From Falciphora oryzae (lineage: Eukaryota; Ascomycota; Sordariomycetes; Magnaporthales; Magnaporthaceae): a stretch of DNA of 64,000 nucleotides. The stretch lies in NCBI GenBank assembly GCA_000733355.1, contig JNVV01000005.1, positions 472,649 to 536,648 on the forward strand, in the 5' to 3' direction. The notes under the pieces were generated by a model, which saw only the letters and a list, made by a program, of their open reading frames with translations, had not been told where the DNA came from and ran no database searches. The translations under genes and the position numbers were made by a program. Shown here one piece after another: positions 34,751 to 47,109 of this stretch (the stretch's first letter is position 1; every line of letters begins with the position of its first letter).

Positions 34751-37700
34751 ATGGCGACAACGGCTACCCCGCCGGCATCCGAAATCTGGAAGTATGTGCA
34801 ACCCAAATCACCCTCTTCTCAAGCCAACCTCACATTCTGCTCAAATGTCTTGCTTTTACTCGCCCACAACCACACCCGGCGCTGGCCGGAGCAAATAGTA
34901 AAATCAATGGGTTGTAATACTAACGTCATCTAGGGAGGCTCTGAGATGTCGGCGAAACTTGGAGAAAAAGGCCGAATCGCTTCAGAAGAACGTGGGCAGC
35001 GGAAATGAGAATGCCTACTTTGACACGCTGGATGAGGCGCTCAGCGCGTAAGTATTTGTTGCTTTCTTGCCTCTTTTTCTTTCCTTCTCTCTTCATGTCC
35101 CCCTCTGCCCCGCCTCTCTACCATGTCACGACAGACGTTAATGTGCCCCAGTTTCCGCCTCGGGAGTATGGCCACGGTCTTCAACGACTTCAACTTTGCC
35201 ACCGAGAAAAAGGTGGACAAGCTGCTCTGGCAGGCCCACGCCCTGATCAATAACAAGTACCGCAGTGTACTTTCTATCCTGGGCTCCAAGACGGACCCCA
35301 AAGTGGTGCTCCACCGCCAGGTCGAGAGGAAGTATGGCAAGTTCTTGCGCACCGCGCAGTCTTTCTACAAGGGCTACCTGCAACGTCTCTCGAAGCGCTA
35401 TCCGATCCCCGAGCTGGAGCGGGTTGCGCTTTCGGTCAAGACGGAAGACGTCGGGCAGGTCGAGCTTGCTCGTGATCGCAATTCCGATATCAACGCCAAG
35501 GTGCTTGTGTCCTGCCACGGGACGCTGCTCCACCTTGGCGACCTGGCTCGGTACCGCGGACAAGTCGACCGCAAGACGCATACCTTTGACAAACCTCTGG
35601 CCTACTATAGTCTGGCCAACGAGCTCATCCCGATCTCGGGGTATGGTCATCATCAGATGGCCGTCGTCTTCCTTGGCGAGAAAGATAAAGATCTTGCGGC
35701 TGTCTATCATCTCTACAGGGCTTTGGCCGTGCAGGACCCTCACCCAAACGCGCTGCAGAACCTGGAGGTGGAGTTTAAGAAGCTCCGGCCTTCCAGCCCT
35801 CCTCGCGGGCGCAACGCATCTCTGGATCCCCAGGTCACTCTGGCTACGTGGTTTGTCAAGCTGCAGGCCATATTCTACACCGGCGAAACGCTGCCCCAAC
35901 AGGCCGAGCTCGAAGGAGAGGTCACGCACCGGATGCAGATGCTTCTTGTTACCAAGGATAGTATCGAAGTGCTTATGATGATGACTCTCACCAACATCAC
36001 GGCATATCACATTGCCCGTCAGCGCGCAGAGAGTAAGCAGGCCAATACTCACAGCCCGTTCCCAATGACCTCCTGCTAATATCCCCACCCCATAGAGAAA
36101 TGGTCTGTTGAGCTGTCCCAGTCGTGCCAGTTCATGCTCAGCTTCAACGTCCGCATGATCCTGGCCGTGAGCCGGGTTGTCATGAAGGAGGTCCGGGGTG
36201 CGCTCGAGACCATGCCCGGCGAAGAAGCCGCATCAACGTCTGAATCTGCCAAGGAGACCGACCGGTTCCTTGCCGTCATGACCACGGGGGTGCCCATTCT
36301 CCGCATCTTTATGATCTGGCTCTGTCTGCATCGCGCCGACATCGTCAAATATGCAGACCACCTCCCGCACCTTGTCGAGGCGCACGCCTCCCTGGCCGAG
36401 ACAATTTCGCTTCTTATCGAAGTTTTCCGCAACGAAGACCTCGGTATGTCAACTGCTGAATATCTCCTCGGGGAGGACATTGAGACCATAGGCTTCGAGC
36501 CACTCAAGAACGAAGCTGCCCCATTCGTCTGCCGAGCGATGCACTATACCCTCGATGGCAAGCAGAAGCAGCGGCTGGAGAACGACGCCTCCAAAAAGCT
36601 GCCGGAAAACCTCGAGACCCTGTCGAGGATCAACGACATCATCAACTGTGGATACTTTCTGGCCACAGACCCAAATTACCCTCTGCAGATCACGCAGACC
36701 CAGAAAGGCTCAAAGGTCCTAGTGACGCTGACCGTCACGGTTGGGGGCGGCAATGACAGCCACGCCCTGGGTTCACATGGAGGCTCCATTGCAACTTTTG
36801 CGACACAGCCGGTCACGCCACAGAAAGCGGCGGCACGGACGACTCCCGTTCCTCCCAAGTCCACTAGTGAGGCCCCCAAGGAAGAGGTCGAAATGGCTAA
36901 GACGAACATGCCCGTGCAGGAGCCTTCCCTAGGTCTAGAGATGGATGAGTCCGCGGGTGCAGATTTTGGCGTCGATGGAGAGACGCTTGATCGTGTCAAT
37001 GAGTTCCTGATGCCGCCCGAGGTGGGCTCACCCAAGAGCCCAGCGATGGACGAGACGTCATATGGAATGCACTCGACTACAGCGAACGAGATTTTCGGTG
37101 CTCTCGAGCCAGCGGCCACGACGCCGACGTCGGCCAGCAAGAAAGCCTTCCCGGGCCTGCCGTGGGATCTTATCTACACGCCGACACCCTATCGGACGGG
37201 TGGCAATGTCGCTGGGGGATCGCCCATCCTGGCTCCTCCTGTCGCGGATTTCGGCCAGCACTATCCTTCCTCGGCTGCTGTGAGCCTGTCTGAGAAGGCT
37301 CGCATGGCGGCCGGCCTCGGGGCTCCCACCGGACAGGCGCAGCGGGCCCTCCAAAACCAGATGCCAAATCAGCAGCAGCTGATCGCGGAGCCGGGGCGGG
37401 GAGAGCTGTATGACCGGGAGCGGATGGAGGAGGTAGCCAAGGCCGCAACCTGGAAGGTCGACCAGCGGCACCATCCTATCCTCGTTCCGACACCGAGGAT
37501 TCCAGCCTCGAACTCTCTCCAGTCCCTCTCGTCTCTCTCAAGCCATAGCCCTGTTGGGGCGCCGCGGCAACAGCGCTCACCTAGCTACACGGCTACGCCA
37601 TTCTTCCAATCATCGAACTTTTCTCCAGGCGCATCAGGACTCCCGCAAATCAACAGCCCGTGGGGCCTTCCACCGGCTGCGCGGATTGCCCACGTTAACG

Positions 37701-37912
37701 AGAACCATCGGGTGACTACGACGCTCAAGTGGCCGACAGAGAGCAGTGTTTGGGGATCAGAGCCTGCCGGATCGAATGGACAGGCCCAGCCACAAGGTTT
37801 CTACGGCTCAGTGAAGGCATCGGAGGATTCGTCCAGCGCATACGAGCAGAACCCTGCTTTACTGCAGGCTATGGCCAAGCAAACCAAGGCACAGACTGCT
37901 GGCAGGCTGTAG
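34751..37912 (+). CDS. Nonsense-mediated decay factor SMG7/EST1-like
   Basis: Four exons (34751-34791, 34934-35047, 35152-36032, 36096-37912) encode 950 residues. The N-terminal ~350 residues form the 14-3-3-like and TPR array of the Est1/SMG5/SMG7 group. Visible landmarks are RKYGKFLRTAQSFYKGYLQR, LLHLGDLARYR, YYSLANELIPISGYGHHQMA and VYHLYRALAVQDPHPNALQN. In this family the domain binds phosphorylated Upf1 during nonsense-mediated decay; yeast Est1 instead recruits telomerase. A second helical segment with the family's DNA/RNA-binding domain continues to about residue 620. The rest is Ser/Pro/Gln-rich and probably disordered. The very short first exon (41 bases) ends in the middle of the codon for Lys14. 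No PIN domain is present, so it is not SMG6. Confidence 0.88.
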
Positions 37913-38549
37913 GTGACTCGCCAGCGACCCGCAATGGGACTGCATCTTCTCCAAGCCGACATAATGTGGTCGGCACACCAGCCAAATTAACCGCTCGCGA
38001 GCCATCGACGAGCACCCGTATGGTGGCAAGTCACGCCCTTTCCACAACGACCTCGTCACCGATGGCCAATGCTTCTGGCCCAGCGCTGTTTTTCGACGCT
38101 TGCATAGACCGCATCAGCGCTACGGTCTTTCAACACATGCCACTCGCGATGCTTAATTTCCAGCTCAAGTTGCCGATTCCAACGGTACCCACCGTTGCTC
38201 GCTGCGGCGTTCGTGTCCGCCATGGGGACCCAAGCTTGTCACGGACTGTCCGTCAAGAATGGAGGACAGACGATTCACGATCGCCATCACGATGCTCCGA
38301 CAACCGGATGCGCTCTTTTTCACGCCTTTGGGATTACAAATGGCGTTGAAGCGCTAAAGGGCGCGCCACCGATGCTTTCTCGTTATTCTCAAGTTGAATT
38401 TGGTTTGGCCAGACAGACGCCGCCAGCTCTCTAAGTATCTGGTAATATTTTGTTGTTGAAACCTGCAATGTCCCTGTTTTGCCCCGTTTCCCGTTACCTG
38501 CAACGCCTTACTTAACCTGATGAATGGTGAAAGATCCGTTTCTGGGAAT
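37913..38549. other. Convergent 3' intergenic region
   Basis: About 640 bases between the stops of SMG7 and adenosine kinase. Nothing beyond 3' flanking sequence is apparent. Confidence 0.55.
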
Positions 38550-39948
38550 CTAGTTTGACGATGTGGGCTGGTAGGTTTGCTTGGGGAAAGGGTATCTGTT
38601 GTTATTGTTAGCCTTTTTTTTCTTCTTCCCCGCGGATCGTCTCTCGTTGATGGAAGTTTCCGTGGGAACTGGCGACTTGAGGAACCCAGAGAGATAATAT
38701 GGAGGGGTAGTTCATGAGAGGGTGCCGAGGCCCTTGGCGGTGGTGCTGGTGGAGACAAGCGGCAAGCGGGCAGATCGGCAAGCGGACAGATAAATACAAA
38801 AACACGAAAAACATCTTGTCCAAGAAGAGACAAACAAAAAGAAAGGAAGGTTCACGTACGAAGGTCCCAGCTCCTGGATGCTCAGGCGGGCAAGCCACTG
38901 GCCCATGTTGATGGCGACGTCGAGGGGCTTGCCATCGACAATGCCGGCACAGAAGCCACCGGCAAAGGCGTCGCCAGCGCCGTTGGTGTCGTTGATCTGC
39001 TCCTTGGCGATGGTGTGGACGGAGAACTCCTTGACCTCGTCCTCGCCCTGGACGGCGACGAGGGTGGGCTCGGTGCCCTGGGTGATGATGGCGACGCGCT
39101 TGCGCTTGGTGTTCTCCTTGGGCAGGTTGGCGATGGCCTTTGCGACGGCCTTGAGGTCGGTCTTGTCGGCGAAGTCGTGCGACTCGGCAAAGGCGGCGGC
39201 CTCGGTCTCGTTGCCGATGACGTAGTCGGTGTAGGGCATGGCGGCGTCGAGCGGGTCCTTGAAGAACTGTGGGATGAAGGGGGCCGACATGGAGAGGATG
39301 AAGACCTTGTCGTTGGCCGCGGCCTCGCGGCACAGCTCCATGATGGCGGGCGGGCAGACGGTGAGGTGGTACCCGCCGATGTAGTAGGCCTCTGCGCCCT
39401 TGACGAGCGCCCAGACCTCGGGCTTCTTGAGGTGCTCGACATCGTAGTGGTTGGCGGCGCCCAGGTCTGTGCACATGGAGCGGTTGTGACCCGTGATGAC
39501 GACGCCGCAGCGGCCCGTGCTGATCTTGGGGTCGACGCGGTACTCGACGCGCAGGCCGGCCTGGCGTACGGCGTCGCGCAGGATGGCGGCGTACTTGTCG
39601 TCGCCGACGCCGCCGACGTAGGCGACGCTGTTGGGCGGCAGCATGTACTGGGCGCCGCGGGCCGTGTTCTGGGCGGCGCCGCCCGCGATCAGCTTGGCGT
39701 CGTAGTTGTTGAGCAGGTCCTCGTAGATGCCCAGGTGCTTCTCCTCGGCCAGGATGGCATCGTTGGCCTTGAGGCCGTACTTGTTGAGGAGGGCCTCATC
39801 GCCCGAGGCCTGGATGTCTGTTATGGGGAAGCTGTTAGCTTTCACCTGGTACGGTCTTTTAGTAACCATTGGACACGTTATCTTTGAGAGACCTACCCAG
39901 GAGGGGGTTCTCCAGGCAAAAGAGCCTGTATTCCTTGGTAGAGGCCAT
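38550..39948 (-). CDS. ADO1: Adenosine kinase
   Basis: Three exons (39948-39897, 39817-38860, 38595-38550) encode 351 residues. The enzyme phosphorylates adenosine to AMP with ATP, in purine salvage and in clearing adenosine made by the methyl cycle. It is a PfkB/ribokinase-fold protein. Landmarks are CLENPLLDIQA at the first splice join, the GGAAQNTARGAQYML substrate loop, and the catalytic NGAGDAFAGGF near residue 296 with the base Asp. The short last exon encodes YPFPKQTYQP and the stop, as in fungal homologues. The last intron is long (264 bases). The start MASTKEYRLFC is the cytosolic form. The frame is open for 102 more codons up to an ATG at 40254, encoding a basic Ala-rich leader that may be mitochondrial. 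Confidence 0.95.
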
Positions 39949-41159
39949 TGTGCTTAGTGTACGGTGGTTTGTGGTGGTGGTGGCGGCGGTTGCGAGAAGA
40001 CGGAGTTTGGTCCTTGAATCGGCGGCGGCGGCGGGGTACTTGAGGCCGGTGGTGGTGGGATATGCATTGGATTTCCCGGCCAGGTAGGGCGAGTCCGAGC
40101 TCGTGGTGGGGTTCTGGCGGGCTGCTGCTGTGAGTGTGTGGAAAGCCGCTGCTGCTGCTGCTGCTGCTGCTCCTCGGGGTGCCGCGGCCCCTGACAAGCG
40201 GGCGGCCCTCAGCGACACAGTCTTGAGTCGGGCAAGGTTCGGGGGTTTGAGCATTGTTTTGGGATTGCGAGGTATTTACCTCTATTTTTCTTCTTCTTTC
40301 GTTCCCTCTCCTAGGTTATGGAGCTACCTGGTAGACAGATGGTCTCTGCCCTGAGTGTGTGGTGCTAGGCTCGTTGGTCTTATGAGCCTCCCGAGTCTCT
40401 CTCGGCTAGGGACGCAGGCTAGCCAAGGCAGTCCCCTCCACTCCGCCCGGCTTGTCTTCAAGCAATCGTACGACATCGCGGGCCCCAGAATCACCTTACC
40501 TTGCACCCACAGCTCTAGGCTCGGCAGGGAGCGACAAAACTAACCAGACTAGACGATGCTTTTTTTTTTTTTTTTTTTTTTTTTTTTCCTGAACGGGTGT
40601 TCTACTTATTATAATGGGAAGGGATGATCACCGACGTAAAGGGGCAAAACAGAAGAAATGTGAAAAGCAAAAGGAATATAGATACCAGGACGAGAGTATC
40701 TGGTAAACCTTCTTCACATACCTGTTTGATAAGCCCATTCGGTTGTCAGAGAGCTGCTAGCCCTCGGCCACCGGCCTGGCTTCTGGGCTGTCATGGGACT
40801 CAAACCGCAAGCTGAATCTGAACAACATGACCCTGATCACAAGGCTTTTCAGGACCCAAGCCAAGAAACCCTGGAACTCGAGTCGTTCCTTCGCCGCCAC
40901 GCACTCTCACTTTCTCCACAGGTGGGATTTTAATGCCCGAGAAAAAAAAAGAATTGCCCATTTGATTTGCTTCGTAAAACCGAGTTGGCCCCCTTTTGCT
41001 GCTAATTGGGAATCCCTTTTATAAACCATGGATACCGCGCAAGCACCGGCCAGAGCATCGCAAATTGCTGCCCGTTCCCGCAAAAAGTACCCTTTAACTA
41101 CAAAGCAATGATCCATGCAATCCGATGAACCCCGTCCCACGAGCCGAACCAGGAAACTC
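39949..41159. other. Intergenic: adenosine kinase 5' region and 3' flank of uL2
   Basis: Positions 39949-40254 are an open frame in phase with adenosine kinase and contain a GCT/GCA (poly-Ala) repeat near 40145-40170. A T28 tract is at 40560-40587. The remainder shows no gene. Confidence 0.55.
40560..40587. repeat. Homopolymer T28
   Basis: Uninterrupted run of 28 T in the region upstream of adenosine kinase. It is the same length as the tract at 21571. Confidence 0.95.
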
Positions 41160-42343
41160 TTACTCCTTCGTCTTCTGGGTACCACGCAGCAGACCCGTCC
41201 TTCTCGCAGCAATAAGACCCGCCTTCTGTCCCTGGGCCGCGTATCTCGAGATGGTCGAGGCCTTACCGATATGCTGGTGGTTACCACCACCGTGGGGGTG
41301 GTCGACGGGGTTCATGGCAACACCACGAGTCTTGGGCCACGAGTTGCGCTTGACGGAGAACTTGTGCTTGGCACGCGAGGCCTCTGTTTGGACAAGCCGT
41401 TAGCATCACGTCTGGTCTACGACACCCCAGTGGGGGAGAGCACCGTTGGATGCTGGGTTGGTGCGCGGAAACTAATGAAAAGCCACCAGTGGACAGTGGC
41501 TTGTCTTTTTTCCGAATACATCCTCCTCCTCATCGCTCCTTTCTCCGCGAGGAACAAGTGTGACGTACTCAGCAGGGGCTTATCGGTACGGCCACCACCA
41601 GCGACGATGCCGATCATGCCACGGGCTTGGCTGCTGACAACCTTCTTGGCGCCCGAAGGCAGCTTGATGCGGGTCTTGCCCTCATCGGCGTTGTGGCCGA
41701 TGACGGTGACGTAGTTGCCCGAAGTGCGGCCGAGCGCACCGCGGTCGCCGGCCTTCTCCTCGACGTTGGAGACAATGGTACCCTCGGGGATGGAACCCAG
41801 GGGCAGAACGTTGCCGACGGTCAGGGCGGCGTTCTTTCCGGCGTAGACGAACTGGCCAGTGTACATGCCCTCGTTGGCGATGAAGGTCTCGGTGTGCTGC
41901 TTGAAACGGTAGGCGTCACGGAAGGTGACGCGAGCCAGCGGTGCGCCGCGGCCCGGGTCGTGGATGATGTCCTTCACAACACCCCGGACATACCCGTGGC
42001 GCTCGGCGTAGTCGAGGGATCGGAACTTGGCGGGGGCCTTGTTCAGGCGGGTGCGGGCCTCTGTAATGATTACCGGTGAGTACGATAAAATCGAGTCGGG
42101 GGCACACTGCCTGTCGTGCAATCGAGTTCGCTGTCGGGTTCGAGGGGGGGAAAATTCGGTCAAAACGTACTGAAGATGCCGCCGGCACCCTTCCTCTGGT
42201 TTCGAATCTGGACAGGGACAGCGCAGTCAGTACCATCGTCGCCGCCAACGCCATCGCACCTCGTCTCCCGGTTCCTCTGTTCAAGTCCAGAGCCCCGAGT
42301 CCCTCCATGCCCGGGATTGTTCGTCACTTACCACGCGACCCAT
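41160..42343 (-). CDS. RPL2: 60S ribosomal protein uL2 (L2/L8)
   Basis: Four exons (42343-42332, 42207-42171, 42060-41569, 41383-41160) encode 254 residues, the same length as yeast Rpl2. uL2 binds 25S rRNA near the peptidyl-transferase centre and helps subunit joining. Conserved blocks are [68 protein letters not shown] and [20 protein letters not shown], the last containing the essential His-rich loop. The first exon codes only for MGRV; the second has 37 bases. Introns near the start codon are typical of fungal ribosomal protein genes and may aid regulation. Splice joins restore the family sequence exactly. Confidence 0.97.
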
Positions 42344-44794
42344 CGTGTCTTCCCTTTTGAAGGCGAGCTCCTACTTGGAAAGTAACGGGTGCTATTTGGT
42401 CTGCAATCCGGATCGGCAGAAAAATCAGTAACTGGAGAAGAGGAAGGCAAAGTCGACCGGCGAGGGCGCAAAGAATGGCAGGCGGGATCAAAGTCGGGAT
42501 TGCTGGTAGGGAGGGACTCACCGTCCTGGTTTCTTGTGGTTGCAGTCTTCGAGTCGAAATTCAGTCAATTTTTCTGCCCACTTTGGTTTGTGTGGATGGC
42601 GCTGACTGGGGGGACCGACCGCGGCCGCACCTGCCCTAGCGTGGGGTCGCTTGCCCTCCCGAAATGGCCATCGCCTGCACGTGACAGCTCCACACGTGCC
42701 AACTGCCAGCAGACTCCCAACTCCTGCCATTTCTGCCGCAAAAACGGGGCCGGCGGACCTGTGGCTATGATGCGGGAATGATGCAAACGGTCACCGTCCA
42801 TTTCAGCCCCCGTTCATCAGACTAGGCTGAGATTGCCCGCCTGTTTGTTGCCTGCCCGTTCTTCGCTCTCTGCGCTTCAATCGCCTCTTTATCTCCGAGA
42901 CTGCCCATTTGGATAGATAGGGATCACGCGCCATCTTTTTAGATTCCGTGCTTCACGCTTCACATCGTCTTTCCGCATCAGAAGGCATGCCGCATCCACC
43001 GGTCTGTCTGTCGTGTCAGGCTTTAGGAAAGCTGAGGCCGCGACTCGACCCCGCCTGACCATGGCAACGCCTCGTCCGTTTTCCAACCTCTCAGAAAACG
43101 TGCCTCAATGCCGCCCAACCTCGGGACGTGTCAACAACAAGAGGCGCGCCCGAGCTATTCTGCTCTGCTGCGAGCGTGCCATCAGGCATTTACTCCTCCT
43201 CGTCTCTGAAGTGCAGTTTCTCGTCCATCTGTCGGGGACAATCGTTAACGCGTGTCTACAGTCTCTTGACGCCTCCCGTCCTGTGCGCTATTTTTGCGAC
43301 AGTGTTGGGAATAGCATCATGAACCGCACGTTTGTGCGGAATTGCATGCTGAGAAGCGTGATTGAGTTGGGCAGGCCGCTCTGGGGCTTCATTTCCCAGT
43401 CCTGGGCGCCAGTCCAGCACGACATTTTGGCTCGGCATCTGATCCAGCGGTCAGAGTCTTTTTTTCTTTTTTTTTTTTTTGTCATAATGCAGTCGCAACG
43501 ATTTCCGGACATCCATTTTGACACGGATTTATCTGGCCGTCATGTTTTTGCGCTGTCGGAGCATGCAAAGCCAACTGTCTCTCGAGTCTGCTAGTGCAGC
43601 CTTGACGGGACGATGTTGCAGTGGACAAAGATGACAACAGGCCTTCGCACGCCCGGTGAGAAACGAGCTTTCTGCGACATCAAGAACACTCTCTACTCAA
43701 ACAAGTCAGGTCCAATATTATCATCCGTTGTTTACTTTCATCTTTTTCTCTCCTTACATCTCGAATGGCTTGGGTTTAGTATGCGATTTTCGTTTCTACG
43801 AGCCCTGTTTCATTGGGGACTGCCTTTTTCCCACAGAAGTCTGATGGAAATCGGGGTTTTGTGACGGTATGCGGGTGCGCATCCATATTTGAGCATGATC
43901 GGCATGCGATTTGGGGTGGCGATGGCCTCTCTGAGGCTGGCTCTGATGATGTGCTGGACCATGCTCGCTGGCCAAAGTTGGGTCGGTGGAGATATCCCGA
44001 GTAAGCGAAGGAGGAATGCCCAACTTTTCTGCAAGAGCCAAGTGGTTCATTGCCACTACATGCAAACACTCCCTCGCCCACCCACCAGCCAAACTCGAAA
44101 CACGAATGCGTTGTTCGTCTCCGTCATCGATTTGGGAGCTGTGCATCTGCTGGGACCTGTGGGGTGGGAACGACCTCTGCCGTGATCACACTGCACGTCG
44201 GGTCACTGGATCTTGAGTGGTTGCTTTCTTTGTTGGCCATGGTGGTTTGGGAGACGTGCAAGAAAGCGGGGGTTGGGGATGGGTAGGAACAAGATGACAA
44301 GGCGGTGGAGATGGCTTCGAAGTGGTGATGATGACTAGGACTGCATCGGTTGCGGAGGGCATGGGCATGGGCAAGCGGGTTGGGCATGGCCGGTGGCGCT
44401 GCACTTGGCTGGCACTGTCCCAAGGGCGCCCCAAGGAGGAAAGGGACTGGCCTGCCGCCGACCTAGGCTCGGGCGGCGTTGCTCCCAAGTGTACGACCAA
44501 GAATATATCTATATAGGTTATCGTTCCAGCCTATCACACGGCCTCGGCCCCCTCTTGAGGCATGAGCGGGCGTGCGGCTCCCAGGCAAAGTGGGTTTTAG
44601 TGCGTGGTCAAATTTGGGCGCGGAGCTCCTCGAACTCTCGCCGGCTCTGCCTGTCGTATCTAACCTCATCTCCTCCACCCGCCCTGCCTGACCCTTGACG
44701 GCAGCCAAGCTCAGGCTCGACTCGACTCAACACAACCGCCGCCACCCGCGCACCGCCGGAAAAGTCGACAACACAACGTCTGCGAGCACCCATC
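42344..44794. other. 2.45 kb divergent intergenic region
   Basis: Lies between uL2 (-) and the WHIM-protein gene (+). A 193-codon frame at 43013-43594 begins with GTG, ends in a T-run and shows no domain, so I do not call it. No RNA gene recognised. Confidence 0.5.
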
Positions 44795-47109
44795 ATGGCC
44801 GACGACGACTCCTCGGACCTTTCTTCGGTCGACTCCCTCTCGCCCCCGCCGCTGGAGGACGACTGCGAGGTGCAATTGAAGAAGCAGGATGGCATCCTCA
44901 AGTTCTTCCACAAGGTGCCTAAGCAGCAGGCCGCCGCAGCCGCCAAGTCGGCGTCGCCGCCACCACCCAAGAGGGCGCCGTCTCCCGCGCACGAATACGT
45001 TCTGGCAGACAATCCAGATATTGCCGTGAGTTCATTCCCCATTTTATCGCGTAGAGAAGGCGTTGTAACGCGAAATATCGCGTCCGGTGCGGAGGGGCTG
45101 TGCGCCCTGGTGGCGGCTGTTGAGGGAAGAGTGGGTGGTGGGTGAGGCGAGCTGGGGTTTTGCTGACAAGACGCGGCGCGCCCAACCAGTTTATTGTCAT
45201 GTTCCGCAACAAATTCAACGACGTCTTCTCTAAGAACCTCACCACATTTGGGCCCCAAGAACTGGAGCGCGAGATTGTCGATTCTGTGCCCGGAGATCGT
45301 GCCGAGGCCTTCTTGTGCGCCATCCTGAAGCTTCTTCTCAATCGCCAGCAAGAGGTCAAGTACGCGCCCCCAGACCCCTCAACCGCTCTGCACCCACCAC
45401 ATCCCATGAAGGGTCTCTGATCTCCCCGAGCCGTCTGCTTACCTTTATATCTTAATCGAAAAATAGACCAGGTCACTACAACCGGGCGCTCGAAGATGCC
45501 ATCAAGACCCACGAGGCCTCTTGGCCGCGCTCCTGGCGCGGCGCCAATCCCCTCGCCGGCGGAACGACGTTCAACTCGATGACTCCGACCCAACGGGTGC
45601 GTACTTGGTTCCACTAGGCTCCGCGGAGCTTGATATACTGTCCTCCCAAGTCACGAAAAGATCTCTCATCCGAAAGTGTTACTAACGCTTGGCGACTTTG
45701 GTCCCTCGCTCCCAGCTCGATCTTCTCCGCACCCTGATCCTGTGGACGATGCAGTCCTCCAGGACAGTCAAGGACATCATCGACAACGCGTACAAGAACA
45801 AGCGCCAGGAGGATGATCTCAACCAACCACTCTCCGTCCAGCCCCTCGGTTCCGACAGCGACAAGCGACGCTACTTTTTGGTCGAGGGCCCCGAGCACAC
45901 TTCGTTCCGCATTTACCGCGAGAGCAACCCTGCCGGGTTTCAACGCACCTGGTGGAGCGTTGCTGGCAGCATCGAGGATGTCCATGCCCTGACGGATAAG
46001 CTCCTCACGGCAGACGGCGGCCCCAAGGCCCGGAAGCTGGGCCAGAAGCTCCAAGAACAGATCCCCCACTTCGAGGAGTCGCTGGAGGTAAATACATTTG
46101 ACTACTCTTATTCTCAACACCCGTCTGCTAGTTGCAGCAGCGCTGACCTCCCTATTAGAAGCTGAGGCGCCGCGAGTACCGCCTCCAGCGCAAGCAGCAG
46201 TTCAAGCGGCCCGAGCCAGGTTTCTCGCTGTACGAGGGCCGGACGCGGGGCAAGCGGGCCAAGTACACCTACGATGACGACGAAGACTACGAGTTCAACA
46301 GCGACTCCACCGCCACACGGCGATCGACACGCAACACAGGCACACACACCCCGGCCGAGCCTGCTGGCCCTGTCACCACCGCCAGCGGCCGCCAGGTCCG
46401 CGCGCCCAGCCGCTTGAACGTCGAGACACGGAGCAACAACGGCGGCGGCACGAGCGCCAGCAACAGCGTGCGTGAGGACTCGGAGATGAGGGACGATGAG
46501 CCCACGTCGGCCACGGGTCGTGGTGGTCGACCGCGCCGCTCCGCTGCTGTCAACCACGGGATGAACGGCTGGGCGTCTACGTCAAAGAAGAAGGGCAGGG
46601 ACGTCGATGAGTACGACTCGGATGCCGAGGACGAAGACAGCGAGCCCGACTTTGGCGGCGACGAGGAAGACGAGCACGTTCCCGACGAGAGCGAGGAGGA
46701 AGTCGACGAGGAGTTCGAAGAGGACGACGCCAACATGGTCGACGGTAATTATGATAATCCAGACACGTCGCTGGTAGTCAAGCTTCCCGTCAAAGCCGTG
46801 CTAGACGGCAAAACCGGCAAGTACTCCAGGGCAACTAGGAGTAGTGGCGTCGTGCTCGCCAGCCCGAGCAGCAGCTCCGAGCGCAGTGCGGGACGCGCCG
46901 AGCCCGGCACTCCCGGCGGACCGACCCTCCGAGCGACCCTTGGCTCTCCTGTGCAGACCGAGGAGGAGATCTCAGTTGCGGTCAAGCCGGTCACTCCCGA
47001 GACGGAGACCGATACCAAGGCGACACACAACGCCCTGCCCACGACCGCTCTGGCTTTTAGAGGAAGTCCGGAGAAGTCGCAGCATGCCCGACGAACAGTC
47101 GACATCTGA
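44795..47109 (+). CDS. DDT/WHIM-domain chromatin-associated protein
   Basis: Five exons (44795-45025, 45190-45359, 45467-45596, 45716-46087, 46159-47109) encode 617 residues. After a Ser/Pro-rich start comes a DDT-like helical region (IVMFRNKFNDVFSKNL, FLCAILKLLLNRQQ). The WHIM1-like segment follows (LDLLRTLILWTMQSSRTVKDIID). Then comes a WHIM2-like block (QPLGSDSDKRRYFLVEG), in which the conserved LGxDxxxRRY pattern is clear. The C-terminal half is acidic and disordered (EEEVDEEFEEDD). DDT and WHIM domains are known from ACF1/Itc1-type partners of ISWI remodellers, where they contact ISWI and linker DNA. No PHD finger or bromodomain is present, so it is a reduced member. The role as an ISWI accessory factor is inference. 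Confidence 0.82.

Noticed and set aside
35138..36088. 316-codon minus-strand frame
   Set aside because: Antisense to the large third exon of SMG7, which has clear family motifs on the plus strand.
43013..43594. 193-codon plus-strand frame upstream of the WHIM gene
   Set aside because: Begins with GTG, ends in a Phe run from a T-tract, no domain, and lacks the GC-ending codon preference of neighbours.
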